Shown here in pieces: positions 19,721 through 29,106 of a stretch of DNA of 64,000 nt. The number at the start of each line of letters is the position of its first letter. Position 1 is the first letter of the stretch. A program made the translations under genes and the position numbers. Origin of the DNA: an uncultured Lachnospiraceae bacterium (GTDB taxonomy: Bacteria; Bacillota; Clostridia; Lachnospirales; Lachnospiraceae); the NCBI GenBank assembly GCA_910586705.1, contig CAJUJK010000003.1:62001-126000 (forward strand), read 5' to 3'. Below the pieces are notes generated by a model. That model was not told the DNA's origin, did no database searches, and was given only the letters and a program-made list of their open reading frames with translations.

Positions 19721-21741
19721 GACGCCTCCTCTTTCAGCACCTCCAGAAACACTTCCACCAGATTCGGGTCAAACTGCGTGCCGGAACAGCGGCGAAGTTC
19801 CGCCTCCGCTGCCTCCCGGCTCATCGCCTTGTGGTATGGTCTGTCGTGCACCATCACGTCGTGGGAGTCCACCACCGTGATAATGCGGGACAAAAGCGGA
19901 ATCTCATCTCCCGCAAGCCCGCCCGGATACCCGCCGCCGTCCCACCGCTCATGGTGGTGCAGGATATATTCGCCGATGGGCTTAAGCTCCTTGGATGCGC
20001 TGGCGATCCGATAGCCTTTCTCCGTGTGGGTCTTCATAATCTCCCACTCCGCATCTGTCAGCTTCCCGGGTTTTAAAAGAATCGAATGGGGAATGGCAAT
20101 TTTCCCGATATCGTGAAGCACCGCCAGAAGCGCCAGTTTCCCCAGATCACCGTCCGTCAGGTGAAGCGCTTTTCCAAGCCTGATCGCCATCTCCCTCGTC
20201 CGCTCCACATGCTCCTCCGTCTCGTAATCGCTCTCCGTCAGTGTCTGGGTCAGGGAATCCAGAAGGGAACTTTTCTGGGAAGACTGGTTCATCAGCTTCT
20301 TCGTTCGCATACTCTCGACCGCCTCCCTGATCGCGTCGTCCACACTCTTTTCCCCATCCCGGATCACCGCGATCCCGTACTCGATATCCGTATTGATTCC
20401 GGTATCGTTGGCTTTCCCATACTGCTCCTTGATATTCTCAAAAGCGCGGAACGCATATTCCTGCTCCATCTCCGTGAGCGCCACCGCCATATCCCCGTCC
20501 GCCAGCCGCGCCAGAATCGCGCCGGGCGGCAGGTTCTTCCGCAGAAGATCAGCCGCTTTCCGAAGTAGTTCGTTGCCCTTCTTCCAGCCGTACACATCAT
20601 TCACAAGCCCGATGCCGTTGGCGTTGCACACCACCACGGTCACGGGGTACACGCCCTTTGCGAGCAGCTTGTCCATCTCCCCGTAAAAGCTGTTCTTGGA
20701 ATAGAGCCGGGTCAGCATGTCCCGCTCGGTCTCCTGATTTTTCATAATAAGAAGATGCCCGATGTTCCGTCCCTTTTTGTCCTTCAGGCAGCTGAAGACA
20801 CAGTGATAAGCGCGGGCGCCCACGCTGCCGGGATTTTCCCACACAAAGGTCTGGTCCGTCTCCACGCTCTGCAGATCCCGGAACTCGCCAAGCTGCAAAA
20901 AGTCCATCATGCTGATCAGGTTCTCCTGATCCTCCAGCATCGGAAAAAGCTCCCGCATATCCCGGTTTGTATCCGCCAGATACCCCTCATAGTCAAAAAG
21001 GATCATCGGCATACCCATATACTCCAAAACCATCTTGCGGGTCGTGTTTAACATACCCTTGGAAGTATAATCGAATGTATTTCTGCAGACGAGCGGACAG
21101 ACAAGACCATAAACCGGCACCGACACGTCCAGAGGCAGTTCCAGAATGCCTGCCATATAAAAGATCGTTAACAGCCCGATCACACTGAGCGCCAGAAGCG
21201 TATTGACGTATCTGGCACGATAGATGTTCGGCACAATCAAAGTCTTGCGGATCAGAATAAAAAAGGTCACAGCCACAAGCGCGTACACGAAAGCGAGATG
21301 CAGGGAAAAGGAAGGTCCCGCTTCAAACATGTATTTTATGGCGTAAGCGCTGCTCTCGTGATACTGATAGCGGAGATTAATCTCATGGAACACGTTAACC
21401 ATCAATATCGCCGCGTCATTCAGGCCAAGAATACAGATTGTCAGTATGACGGCACGCTTAAATCGCGGTTTCACAATTCTTGACTCGGTAAATTCTATGA
21501 TGTAATAGAAAATACATAAAACCAGAAAATCAAGACACACAAAATAGACGCTGGTCGTGAGAGAAGCCATAAAATAAGTGCGCGCCCATATTCTTGCCAT
21601 GTAGGTGAGATTTACCATACATGCCGCCAGAAACATGTTGCCCGTGACGTATGCCAGATGTGTTTTCCTTCTATAAGTAATAATCGCGTAAATAAGCGCG
21701 CAGCACGCCGCCAGACCGCACAGTATATAACCCCAGATCAT
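19717..21741 (-). CDS. Membrane HD-GYP phosphodiesterase with degenerate GGDEF
   Basis: A 674-residue cyclic-di-GMP signalling protein. About seven N-terminal transmembrane helices (1-225) resemble the 7TM sensor of some histidine kinases. A PAS-like stretch (about 235-330) leads to a GGDEF-type domain whose signature is ADGDM, probably inactive as a cyclase. A C-terminal HD-GYP domain carries VLHDIGKIAIP and HHHERWDGGGYPGGL, the intact metal-binding motifs of c-di-GMP phosphodiesterases. The ATG at 21741 follows GAGGAACG. It diverges from the GGDEF gene at 21936, so a synthase and a hydrolase may be paired. Confidence 0.88.
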   Translation of the reverse strand: MIWGYILCGLAACCALIYAIITYRRKTHLAYVTGNMFLAACMVNLTYMARIWARTYFMASLTTSVYFVCLDFLVLCIFYYIIEFTESRIVKPRFKRAVILTICILGLNDAAILMVNVFHEINLRYQYHESSAYAIKYMFEAGPSFSLHLAFVYALVAVTFFILIRKTLIVPNIYRARYVNTLLALSVIGLLTIFYMAGILELPLDVSVPVYGLVCPLVCRNTFDYTSKGMLNTTRKMVLEYMGMPMILFDYEGYLADTNRDMRELFPMLEDQENLISMMDFLQLGEFRDLQSVETDQTFVWENPGSVGARAYHCVFSCLKDKKGRNIGHLLIMKNQETERDMLTRLYSKNSFYGEMDKLLAKGVYPVTVVVCNANGIGLVNDVYGWKKGNELLRKAADLLRKNLPPGAILARLADGDMAVALTEMEQEYAFRAFENIKEQYGKANDTGINTDIEYGIAVIRDGEKSVDDAIREAVESMRTKKLMNQSSQKSSLLDSLTQTLTESDYETEEHVERTREMAIRLGKALHLTDGDLGKLALLAVLHDIGKIAIPHSILLKPGKLTDAEWEIMKTHTEKGYRIASASKELKPIGEYILHHHERWDGGGYPGGLAGDEIPLLSRIITVVDSHDVMVHDRPYHKAMSREAAEAELRRCSGTQFDPNLVEVFLEVLKEEAS

Positions 21742-21935
21742 AAACGTTCCTCTTTAATGTAATGATAACTTTCATTGTACCACATTCCCATGCGCTTTTT
21801 TCTTGTAAATAGCGACAAATTTCGCAGGGCTGTTTTGGCTAATTTAACCTTATCATAAGGATAAATTGCAAAACATTCCCCCTTCCTTTACAATAAGGGA
21901 AAAGAAAGATGTTGTATCGGAAGGAGGCATTCCCT

Positions 21936-23840
21936 ATGTATCATTCCAAAAAAATCGGTGTCTTTATCTCCCATATATTTGGCGCCTACCAGCAGGGCGT
22001 CTGTCAGGGAATCATCGACCGCGCTGTGGAGTACGGATATACCGCGGAAATCTTCACCTCCCTTGACGGGGAAAATCTCGGCTCCTACGCGCGCGGCGAG
22101 GAGAGCATTCTGCATATCCCGAACTATGACAGCTTTGACGGCGTCATTTTTGCCTCCGACACTTATATCTCGCAGGAGCTTCGCCGGAAAATTCTGGAAC
22201 AGTTACAGACGCTCTCCTGCCCGATTGTGGAAATCGCCGTAAAGGACGCCCATTTTCCCGTGATTTCACTGGAAAACAACTCGATGACAGGCGATCTGAC
22301 TTCCCATTTTCTGACCGTACACCGCGCTTCCCGCATCTGTTTTCTGGGCTGTTCCACGGAATCCTATATCTCGGACGTGAGGGAGTCCTATTACCGGGAG
22401 GCTCTGAAGAAGCATGGGAAAACGCCCGCCGAAAACGATATTTACCACTGTAAGTATGAGAGCGGTGAGGTAAATCGGGCACTGGACTTTTTCTGCCGTA
22501 CCGGGACGCCGGACGCCGTGGTCTGCTACAATGACAGGCTCGCCCTCATGTTCCTCGCCTCCGCCCTTGCGGCAGGATACCGCGTGCCCGAGGACATCGC
22601 CATAACAGGGTGCGACGATACGCCGGACGGACAAAGCGCCTCCCCCATGCTCACCACCGTCTCTTTTCCTGTATATGAGCTGGGCGCCCGCTCTGTGGAA
22701 AACCTGCTGGCGCTGCTCCGGGGCGGCAGTCCCGACGCTGCCGGTCCGGCTGCCGAGCTGCTGATCCGGAACTCCTGCGGCTGCAGTCATGTCGGAAACG
22801 CCAACGCCGTCTTTTTTTCGCAGACGCTTTCCGACCGCATCGCCTCTCTGGAAAATTCCATCCTCAGCTCCATGAACATGTCGTCCTCCCTGCAGCATGT
22901 GACGGATCTCGACGCGGGTATGGAACTGCTCACGGATTTCTTGCCGCAGCTGGAGCATTGCAGGGAATTTTATCTGTGTCTGTACGCTGACTGGGACTCC
23001 GTCTCCAGCCACATCCTCGCCCTCACAAACAGGGAGGAAACCGCTTCGGACACCGATACCATCCTGTTAAAGTTTGCGTACAAAAACGGAAAACGGCTGC
23101 CGGAATGCAGCTTCCTAAAAAAGAACCTGCTGCCGGATTATCTTTACGCCGATTCCGACTGCGCGTATATTTATGTCCCGCTGTATTTTGAAGAAAAAAA
23201 GTTTGGCTACATCGCCCTCGCCTACGAGGACAACCGCATTGACTACCAGTTCCGGCTCGTCCAGTGGCAGATGAACATCAACCAGATGCTGCAGAGCGTC
23301 TGTGAGGCAAAGCGCACCGGGATGCTGGTGGACCGTCTGGAAGATATCTATATGAAGGATGCGCTGACCGGCCTTTACAACAGGCACGGCTATGACCGTC
23401 TGGTAGAGCCGCTCTTAAACCGCGCCCTCTCGGAAAACCTTCCGCTCACAGCCTTTCTGATCGACATGGACGGGCTGAAACACATCAATGACACCTACGG
23501 CCATGGCGAAGGAGACTTTGCCATCCGGGTTCTGGGACAGGCGATCGAAAGCACCGCCGCCGAGGGGGATATCTGCGCCCGTTTTTCGGGAGATGAGTTT
23601 TATCTGCTGACCGCCGGTCTGACCGAAAAGGATGCGAAAAAGCGCGCGCAGTCCATCGCCGCCTATCTCCAAAACTACAACAAATTAAGCGGCAAACCTT
23701 ACGATATTTCCTGCAGCTGCGGTTACGCCTCCGCGCACCCCGCTGCCGGTTTTGGGGCGGAGCATGTCCGGGAACTGTTTTCCCTTGCCGACAGGCAGAT
23801 GTACCTTGAGAAGAAAAAGCATCACGCCGCCCGCCGTTAA
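21936..23840 (+). CDS. LacI-type sensor domain fused to GGDEF diguanylate cyclase
   Basis: The first 290 or so residues look like a periplasmic-binding-protein fold of the LacI effector type (KKIGVFISHIFGAYQQGVCQ, PDAVVCYNDRLALMFLASAL, PEDIAITGCDDTPDGQSASP), with no DNA-binding helix or signal peptide, so it should act in the cytoplasm. A linker domain (290-460) leads to a GGDEF domain: DALTGLYNRHGYDRL, LIDMDGLKHINDTYGHGEGD and the active-site SGDEF. I chose ATG 21936 (634 residues) because GGAGG ends 9 bases upstream. It probably makes c-di-GMP in response to a sugar-like ligand. An I-site RxxD is not evident. Confidence 0.87.
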   Translation: MYHSKKIGVFISHIFGAYQQGVCQGIIDRAVEYGYTAEIFTSLDGENLGSYARGEESILHIPNYDSFDGVIFASDTYISQELRRKILEQLQTLSCPIVEIAVKDAHFPVISLENNSMTGDLTSHFLTVHRASRICFLGCSTESYISDVRESYYREALKKHGKTPAENDIYHCKYESGEVNRALDFFCRTGTPDAVVCYNDRLALMFLASALAAGYRVPEDIAITGCDDTPDGQSASPMLTTVSFPVYELGARSVENLLALLRGGSPDAAGPAAELLIRNSCGCSHVGNANAVFFSQTLSDRIASLENSILSSMNMSSSLQHVTDLDAGMELLTDFLPQLEHCREFYLCLYADWDSVSSHILALTNREETASDTDTILLKFAYKNGKRLPECSFLKKNLLPDYLYADSDCAYIYVPLYFEEKKFGYIALAYEDNRIDYQFRLVQWQMNINQMLQSVCEAKRTGMLVDRLEDIYMKDALTGLYNRHGYDRLVEPLLNRALSENLPLTAFLIDMDGLKHINDTYGHGEGDFAIRVLGQAIESTAAEGDICARFSGDEFYLLTAGLTEKDAKKRAQSIAAYLQNYNKLSGKPYDISCSCGYASAHPAAGFGAEHVRELFSLADRQMYLEKKKHHAARR

Positions 23841-23847
23841 ACTTACG

Positions 23848-25347
23848 TCAGTTACTTTTACCCCCCCCCCTAGAAAAAAGGTCATTTTGTACATTTTTCC
23901 GATATTCGCTCGGGGACACCCCGCAGGAGGCTTTGAATAGTTTCATAAAATGTTTTTCGTTGTCGTACCCGATTTTCGCGCTGATCTCGATGATCCGCAG
24001 ATCCGTCTCCTCCAGCAGCCGCTTCGCCTCCTCCATGCGGATTCCCTTCAGGTAATTGACGAAGTTGCTGCCCGTATACTCTTTAAAGAGATAGGAAAAC
24101 AGGGAATAGTTCATGGAGATATGGTTGGAGACCACCGCCATGTTCAGATCCTTGTCAAAGTTTTCCTGAATATAGGCAATCGCCTGCTTGATTTTCTGCT
24201 GGTTCTTGTTGCTGTCAAAACGGCTGTTGATCTGCTCATGCAGCCCCAGAAGCCACTCCATAAATTCCGCCTGCCATGTCTCCAGGGAAGGATAGGCATA
24301 ATATACTTTCAACCGCTCCACATCCTTCATCTCTTCCGCCGGCACATTGCGGTAGGTCTTCTGCGCCTCCTTAAAAAAGTCGTCCATGATGTTCACAAAA
24401 TCAGAGGGGGTGATCCACTCGTTTCTGACCGCGTGAAACAGACCGTTCCACGCTCTCACCAGCTCCTCCGTCTTGTCCGTGCCCACAAGCTGCACTCTCT
24501 TTAACTTCATTTCCGCCCCTGCAAGCCGCTTTGCCTGTTCGACAAACTCTTCCGGCACATGCTTCCCCGGCTCGTCCGCGTACACCGGCATCCGTCCCAC
24601 ACAGAAGGCGCGGTGTCTCGCATCCACCGCCTCTCTGTACGCCGCCCGCATCTCCCGGATGCCGCTGTGCAGAAGGCTGACTCCCGCATACGTCTGCGAC
24701 AGCTCATTTTTTAAGAGAAGCTGCGTATTTTTCTCCGGCACAAGGTACACGTCGTTTCCCTCGATATTGTGCAGATAAATATAGGGCTGCTCCTGTCCCG
24801 TCCCGACGTCCTTTGGCTGTAACACGCACACCTGATACGCAAGCAGGTCGAACTCGCTCTCATACTCGGTCTGCATGGTGTGGAGTTCCTCCTCGGTGAT
24901 CCGCTCGTTTAACATCAGATATTTTAACTGCTGGTACCCGAGACGCTTGCTGGTCCGGCTGCTCTCCCGGTTTTCGGATATCTCCTGCTCCAGTTTTCTC
25001 AGGATATCCCACAGCTTCTCCCGCTCCACCGGCTTTAAGAGATATTCTCTCGCGCCCATGCGCAGCATCTCCACCGCGTAGGAGAAATCCGCATACCCGC
25101 TGACCGCAACGATCAGAGGCTTCTCGTCCAGTTCCTGTATCCGCTGCACCAGTTCCACGCCGGTCATTTTGGGCATACGGATGTCCGTAAACATCACGTC
25201 CACCTTCTGACTTTGCAGGATATCGAGCGCCATCTCTCCGTTGCCGCACTCCATAATCACCTCCACGGGGACGCCGCTGCGCTGGATCATCGCCCGTATA
25301 CCCTGCCGTATCATCTTTTCATCTTCCACAATCAGCACCGTTTTCAT
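23848..25347 (-). CDS. AraC-type response regulator (YesN-like)
   Basis: A 499-residue regulator. The N-terminal receiver has the acidic VEDE pocket and Asp55 in VMFTDIRMPKMTG. A central region of about 270 residues follows. The C-terminal pair of AraC helix-turn-helix motifs is at about 395-490 (MAVVSNHISMNYSLFSYLFK, IRIIEISAKIGYDNEKHFMKLF). The ATG at 25347 follows GGAGGTAACC; the longer open frame to 25551 enters the hairpin block and the kinase gene and is rejected. It pairs with the kinase upstream and probably activates the beta-glucan genes. The last codons contain a run of ten G bases (23861-23870 on the plus strand as C). Confidence 0.92.
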   Translation of the reverse strand: MKTVLIVEDEKMIRQGIRAMIQRSGVPVEVIMECGNGEMALDILQSQKVDVMFTDIRMPKMTGVELVQRIQELDEKPLIVAVSGYADFSYAVEMLRMGAREYLLKPVEREKLWDILRKLEQEISENRESSRTSKRLGYQQLKYLMLNERITEEELHTMQTEYESEFDLLAYQVCVLQPKDVGTGQEQPYIYLHNIEGNDVYLVPEKNTQLLLKNELSQTYAGVSLLHSGIREMRAAYREAVDARHRAFCVGRMPVYADEPGKHVPEEFVEQAKRLAGAEMKLKRVQLVGTDKTEELVRAWNGLFHAVRNEWITPSDFVNIMDDFFKEAQKTYRNVPAEEMKDVERLKVYYAYPSLETWQAEFMEWLLGLHEQINSRFDSNKNQQKIKQAIAYIQENFDKDLNMAVVSNHISMNYSLFSYLFKEYTGSNFVNYLKGIRMEEAKRLLEETDLRIIEISAKIGYDNEKHFMKLFKASCGVSPSEYRKNVQNDLFSRGGGKSN

Positions 25348-25387
25348 GGTTACCTCCATGTCGGAGCATCTTTTCGCGACGGCACGC

Positions 25388-25463
25388 GAGCAAAATCTCA
25401 AATTTTGCTCTGCGATTCCGAGTTTGTGGCTCCGACACAAACTCGCGCCCGAACTTGTTCGGG
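25388..25463. repeat. Three tandem hairpins between kinase and regulator genes
   Basis: Three perfect palindromes follow each other: 25388-25410 (GAGCAAAAT, 5-base loop), 25419-25445 (CGAGTTTGTG, 10-bp stem, 7-base loop) and 25448-25463 (CCCGAAC, 2-base centre). They fill most of the 139 bases between the kinase stop and the regulator's ribosome site. No T-run follows. They may stabilise or partly terminate the message, or be another copy of the local palindromic element type. Confidence 0.8.
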
Positions 25464-25486
25464 AGTTGAAACAATAAGGCACCCCC

Positions 25487-27271
25487 CTATTCTCCGCGGT
25501 ACATGGGTACGCGCACCGTGACCTTCGTGTAACACCCAGACTTCGAGTCAACCGTGATCCCGTACTCCGCCCCGAAACTCATCCGTATTCTGTCCTGCAC
25601 GTTCTTTAAGCCGATGCCGTTCCCGGAACCTCCGTCGGGTTCGATCTCCCCGGCGATCCGTCTCCTGAGTCTCTGCAGCGACTCTTCGCTCATGCCTTTG
25701 CCGGCGTCGCTGATCTCGATCACACAGTCCCCGTCCCGTATCATTCCCTTGATGTAAATATTGGTATCCTCCGCCAGCTCCTCTATCCCGTGATAAATGG
25801 CGTTTTCCACAATCGGCTGCAGGGACATTTTCGGTATCTCCTGCTTCAGAACTTCCTCCGGCAGATTGAGGGAAAGATAAATCTCATAGTCAAAGCGCAG
25901 GTTGATGAGGATCAGATAATTTCTGATATAGGCGATCTCCTCCTCCACACGCACGTTGCCGGACACCCATCTGATGCTGTACCTAAGCAGGTTTCCAAGG
26001 GAGGTGATGGCATCGGAAATCACATACTCCTCGTCGATCTCCGCCATCATCTTAATGGACTCCAGCACGTTGTAGATGAAATGCGCGTTGATCTGGTTCT
26101 GCAGCGCGCGGATCTGGGCATTCTTTGCCAGCATTTCCCTGTCTATATTCTCCTTCATAAGCTGTTCGATCCGGTCTAACATCTTATTGATCTGGGTTCC
26201 CAGTTCGCCCATCTCGTCATTTCCGCAGCCCTCGATCCTGACCTGCAGATCACCTTTCTGTATCAGGCGGATGGATTTCAAAATTTCGTAAAACTGCCGC
26301 AGCAGCCTCTTTACGGTAAAGTTGATCAGAAAAGCCAGCCCGATGAGTATCACCAGCATAACCGCCACAAAGATATTCCTCATCCGGTACACATAGCGCA
26401 CATTATCCGAAATATTTTTCACGGACAAGAGTGTCCCCTGCAGCTCCCTGACATACAACCCGGAAACGATCAGATGCTCGCCGCCCTGTTTGAGATATCT
26501 CGTGTACATGCCGTCCTTTTCAAGGTCCTGCTCCATTTTAAGCCGCACAAATTCTTCCGATCCGTCCGCCTCATTCCCGCCAAAGTACAACTCCCCCTCG
26601 TCAGAGACAAAGCAGCTCCACTCATCCTCCATCTTCTCATACAGCGGCGGAAACATATTTTCCATGGTGACCGCCGTCTCCATCACTCCGATCAGACCGT
26701 TCTCATAATCTTCTATTTTTGTCACCAGAGCCGCAATCTGCGTCGTCCCGTTATTGTCAAACAGCACGTCCTCATACTGGTAATGCCAGCCCGATACGTC
26801 CGCCTCCCCCGCCCACGCCATCTTCTGCATACGGGAGCGGCTGTAAAGGATCGGCATCATCTCTTGCACCTCATCATTCACGGCGTATACGCGCACACCG
26901 TACAACAAAGTGTTGTTGCTGACAAGACGCTCCAGCGCCGTGATATTGGAATGGTAAAAGGCAAGCAGCTCTTCCGTCTCCGTCTTTTCCTGCCTGACCG
27001 ACTTTTGCAGCATCTGCAGAAGCGCCTCGTCATTCAGGAAAAACTGTGTCGTCATATTGACCGAGTCAATGTTTTTGCGGATATGATCCCCGTTTCGCTC
27101 CATCGTGTACTCCATATAATTTCTGTTCTCGGTAATCACGCTGCGCTCCATATTGTAAAAGAGCGCCCCCGCGAGGACAGAGATCGGCAGAGCCACAAAA
27201 AAGCAGATGACCAGCGTAAATTTGCTATTCAGTTTTAGACCGCCAAACAGATCCGTTAAACGCGTTTTCAC
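25487..27271 (-). CDS. Sensor histidine kinase (YesM/LytS-like)
   Basis: A membrane kinase of about 594 residues. A transmembrane helix near 20-40 and another near 290-310 bracket an extracytoplasmic sensor region. HAMP, the His_kinase domain (QNQINAHFIYNVLESIKMM, phospho-acceptor His) and the ATPase domain (PIVENAIYHGIEE, ISDAGKGMSEE, GNGIGLKNVQDRI) follow. The start is the GTG at 27271 within GTGA, overlapping the stop of the binding-protein gene. The longer frame to 27343 runs inside that gene. The coupling suggests the lipoprotein reports ligand to this kinase. Confidence 0.9.
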   Translation of the reverse strand: MKTRLTDLFGGLKLNSKFTLVICFFVALPISVLAGALFYNMERSVITENRNYMEYTMERNGDHIRKNIDSVNMTTQFFLNDEALLQMLQKSVRQEKTETEELLAFYHSNITALERLVSNNTLLYGVRVYAVNDEVQEMMPILYSRSRMQKMAWAGEADVSGWHYQYEDVLFDNNGTTQIAALVTKIEDYENGLIGVMETAVTMENMFPPLYEKMEDEWSCFVSDEGELYFGGNEADGSEEFVRLKMEQDLEKDGMYTRYLKQGGEHLIVSGLYVRELQGTLLSVKNISDNVRYVYRMRNIFVAVMLVILIGLAFLINFTVKRLLRQFYEILKSIRLIQKGDLQVRIEGCGNDEMGELGTQINKMLDRIEQLMKENIDREMLAKNAQIRALQNQINAHFIYNVLESIKMMAEIDEEYVISDAITSLGNLLRYSIRWVSGNVRVEEEIAYIRNYLILINLRFDYEIYLSLNLPEEVLKQEIPKMSLQPIVENAIYHGIEELAEDTNIYIKGMIRDGDCVIEISDAGKGMSEESLQRLRRRIAGEIEPDGGSGNGIGLKNVQDRIRMSFGAEYGITVDSKSGCYTKVTVRVPMYRGE

Positions 27272-28920
27272 TTTATCCCCATCTTTTCTTTCGCCTGCTT
27301 CATCAGCGCTGTCTTTGCCGCCTGCACTTCCCTGAACCCACATGCCTCTCTCTCTTCCAGAAAAAAGGCAAATATCTCGTCAAATTCTTCCTCCGATTCC
27401 GCCAGCAGAAGCCTTGGAAGGGTTTTGCTCCACAGTAGTTCGATTTTGTTGTCCGCATAGGCTTCTCTGGAACCTTTGGGAAGAAAGGCGTCGTACTGCC
27501 CGTTGTAAATCACATAGGGATACGACCACTCCATGATCTGTCTGACAGGCTCCCCCGGCTCCTGTTTCCACTTTAACTGCATCCTGTTATCCTGCAGCAT
27601 CCAGTACGTATTGTCCGCGCCGTATGTGCGGTCGTAAGCCTGCCTGTCCGCGTTGAGCAGGGCATTTACCTCCTCCTTTACCACCGGTTTCCCGTCCACA
27701 TAGTCGAAGGTCTCCCCCTCCACCCCCAGCGAGAGGCGAAGCTGCCCCTGTTCGCTCAGCATATAATCCATAAAGGCGATCGCCCGCTCCGGGTTTTTGC
27801 AGTTTTTCGATATCAGGGTAACCGTCCAGCCGTTGATGCCGCTTGTGGGAAGCGCCGGGTCGTCTCCCGCCGCATTCTTCGGGCCGTCCACCGCCAGATA
27901 AATCCGCTCCGGGTGGTTTACATAAAGTTCCTTCTGCTGCGCCACCATATCCGTGTACTGGTAGAGCATACAGAAATACCTGCCCTTTGCCATCTTTTCC
28001 TCGGTCTGCATCCTCTGGTCAATGAAAATGTCGTCCGCAAGAAGCCCCTCCCCGCCGAGCCTGCGGAACATTTTCAGCCATGTCAGATAATCCTCGTTTG
28101 TGTAACGGTCGTAGATCTCCCCGTTTTCCTCAAAGGGCACCGCCAGAAAATTCATCAGGTACTGGTCGAAGGAGACGTTCCCCTGATCGTTAAACACGTG
28201 CGCGCCCACCGGGATGAGCGGCTCCCCGTCCACCGTCGGAAACATGTCCTGCGCTTTCTTTACCGCCGCCGAAAACCCTTCCGGCGTCGTCATGTCCGGG
28301 CTGCCGATCGCCTCATAGATATCCCTGCGCACGAGAAACGTCTGGTTGGAGCTGATGTTGTCGTATGTCTCGATGTCCTTTGCCGTGAAAAAGGAGTTGG
28401 GATAGCTGTATATATTGCCGTCCTCCTTCGTGTACCAGTTGACCACGTCGGCGTCGCTCACCTGATAAAAGCAGGCATCGTATTCGTCCGCCAGCTCGTT
28501 TAAGGCATAGACCATGCCGCTGTCTATCATCTCGTCAATCTGCGGCTCCCACCAGCCAAGCGTAATGAAATCCGGCAGGAAATCCGCCGCGATCAAGGCG
28601 TTTAGCTTCTCCTTTTCATTGCCGTCCGGCGTAATGAAGTGTATGCTTACGCCCGTCTCCTCCGTGATCCTGTCGGACACCACATTGCCGCCCCATTCGG
28701 AATTGAACCACGAATAGTTGATATACCATTCAAAGGTAACAGGCTCGCCCGCATACCGCTCCCATGCAGGCGCATCCGCCCCGTCCGCCGACGCCCCCGG
28801 CGCCTGCCCGCCGTCCTTTGACGCGCACCCCGCGCAGAGCAGCCCTGCTCCCATCAGCATCATTCCCACGCGATATATCCCCGCCGCGGCGCGCCGCATG
28901 ACCGTTTTCCTCTCCCGCAT
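27268..28920 (-). CDS. Solute-binding lipoprotein coupled to the kinase
   Basis: A 550-residue extracellular binding protein. The signal peptide has a lipobox (LLCAGC) at about residue 32, so it should be tethered to the membrane. Sequence such as EETGVSIHFITPDGNEKEKL, TLGWWEPQ and TSGINGWTVTLISKNCKNPE, together with the length, matches the LplA-like family 1 sugar-binding group. I chose ATG 28920; the open frame extends to 29082, but that extension has no signal character. The gene overlaps the kinase start by 4 bases. It is separate from the transporter's own binding protein at 30929, so it may be a dedicated co-sensor or a second specificity. Confidence 0.85.
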   Translation of the reverse strand: MRERKTVMRRAAAGIYRVGMMLMGAGLLCAGCASKDGGQAPGASADGADAPAWERYAGEPVTFEWYINYSWFNSEWGGNVVSDRITEETGVSIHFITPDGNEKEKLNALIAADFLPDFITLGWWEPQIDEMIDSGMVYALNELADEYDACFYQVSDADVVNWYTKEDGNIYSYPNSFFTAKDIETYDNISSNQTFLVRRDIYEAIGSPDMTTPEGFSAAVKKAQDMFPTVDGEPLIPVGAHVFNDQGNVSFDQYLMNFLAVPFEENGEIYDRYTNEDYLTWLKMFRRLGGEGLLADDIFIDQRMQTEEKMAKGRYFCMLYQYTDMVAQQKELYVNHPERIYLAVDGPKNAAGDDPALPTSGINGWTVTLISKNCKNPERAIAFMDYMLSEQGQLRLSLGVEGETFDYVDGKPVVKEEVNALLNADRQAYDRTYGADNTYWMLQDNRMQLKWKQEPGEPVRQIMEWSYPYVIYNGQYDAFLPKGSREAYADNKIELLWSKTLPRLLLAESEEEFDEIFAFFLEEREACGFREVQAAKTALMKQAKEKMGIK

Positions 28921-29059
28921 CTTCTTACCCCGATCCTCTATAGTCAAAATCCAATGTATTTTTATCCTGCCTATAGTATACGGCTTTTTCCGTCTCTTTT
29001 CAACGCCAAAAGAGCAGCCCCGGAATCGGATACTGCCCTTATACGTATCGCTTATATAT

Positions 29060-29087
29060 GCGGAGAATGCCGTTTTTGGCATTCTCC
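29060..29087 (-). terminator. Strong hairpin after the first permease operon
   Basis: GGAGAATGCC and GGCATTCTCC form a perfect 10-bp stem with a 6-base loop. It lies between the permease stop (29107) and the lipoprotein start (28920). There is no long T-run on the minus strand, so partial termination or mRNA protection is as likely as full termination. Confidence 0.55.
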
Positions 29088-29106
29088 TGAGTGAGACTTG
29101 GAACTT

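Noticed and set aside
25348..25551. 68-residue N-terminal extension of the response regulator
   Set aside because: It is encoded by hairpins and the end of the kinase gene; the receiver starts exactly at 25347 with a good ribosome site.
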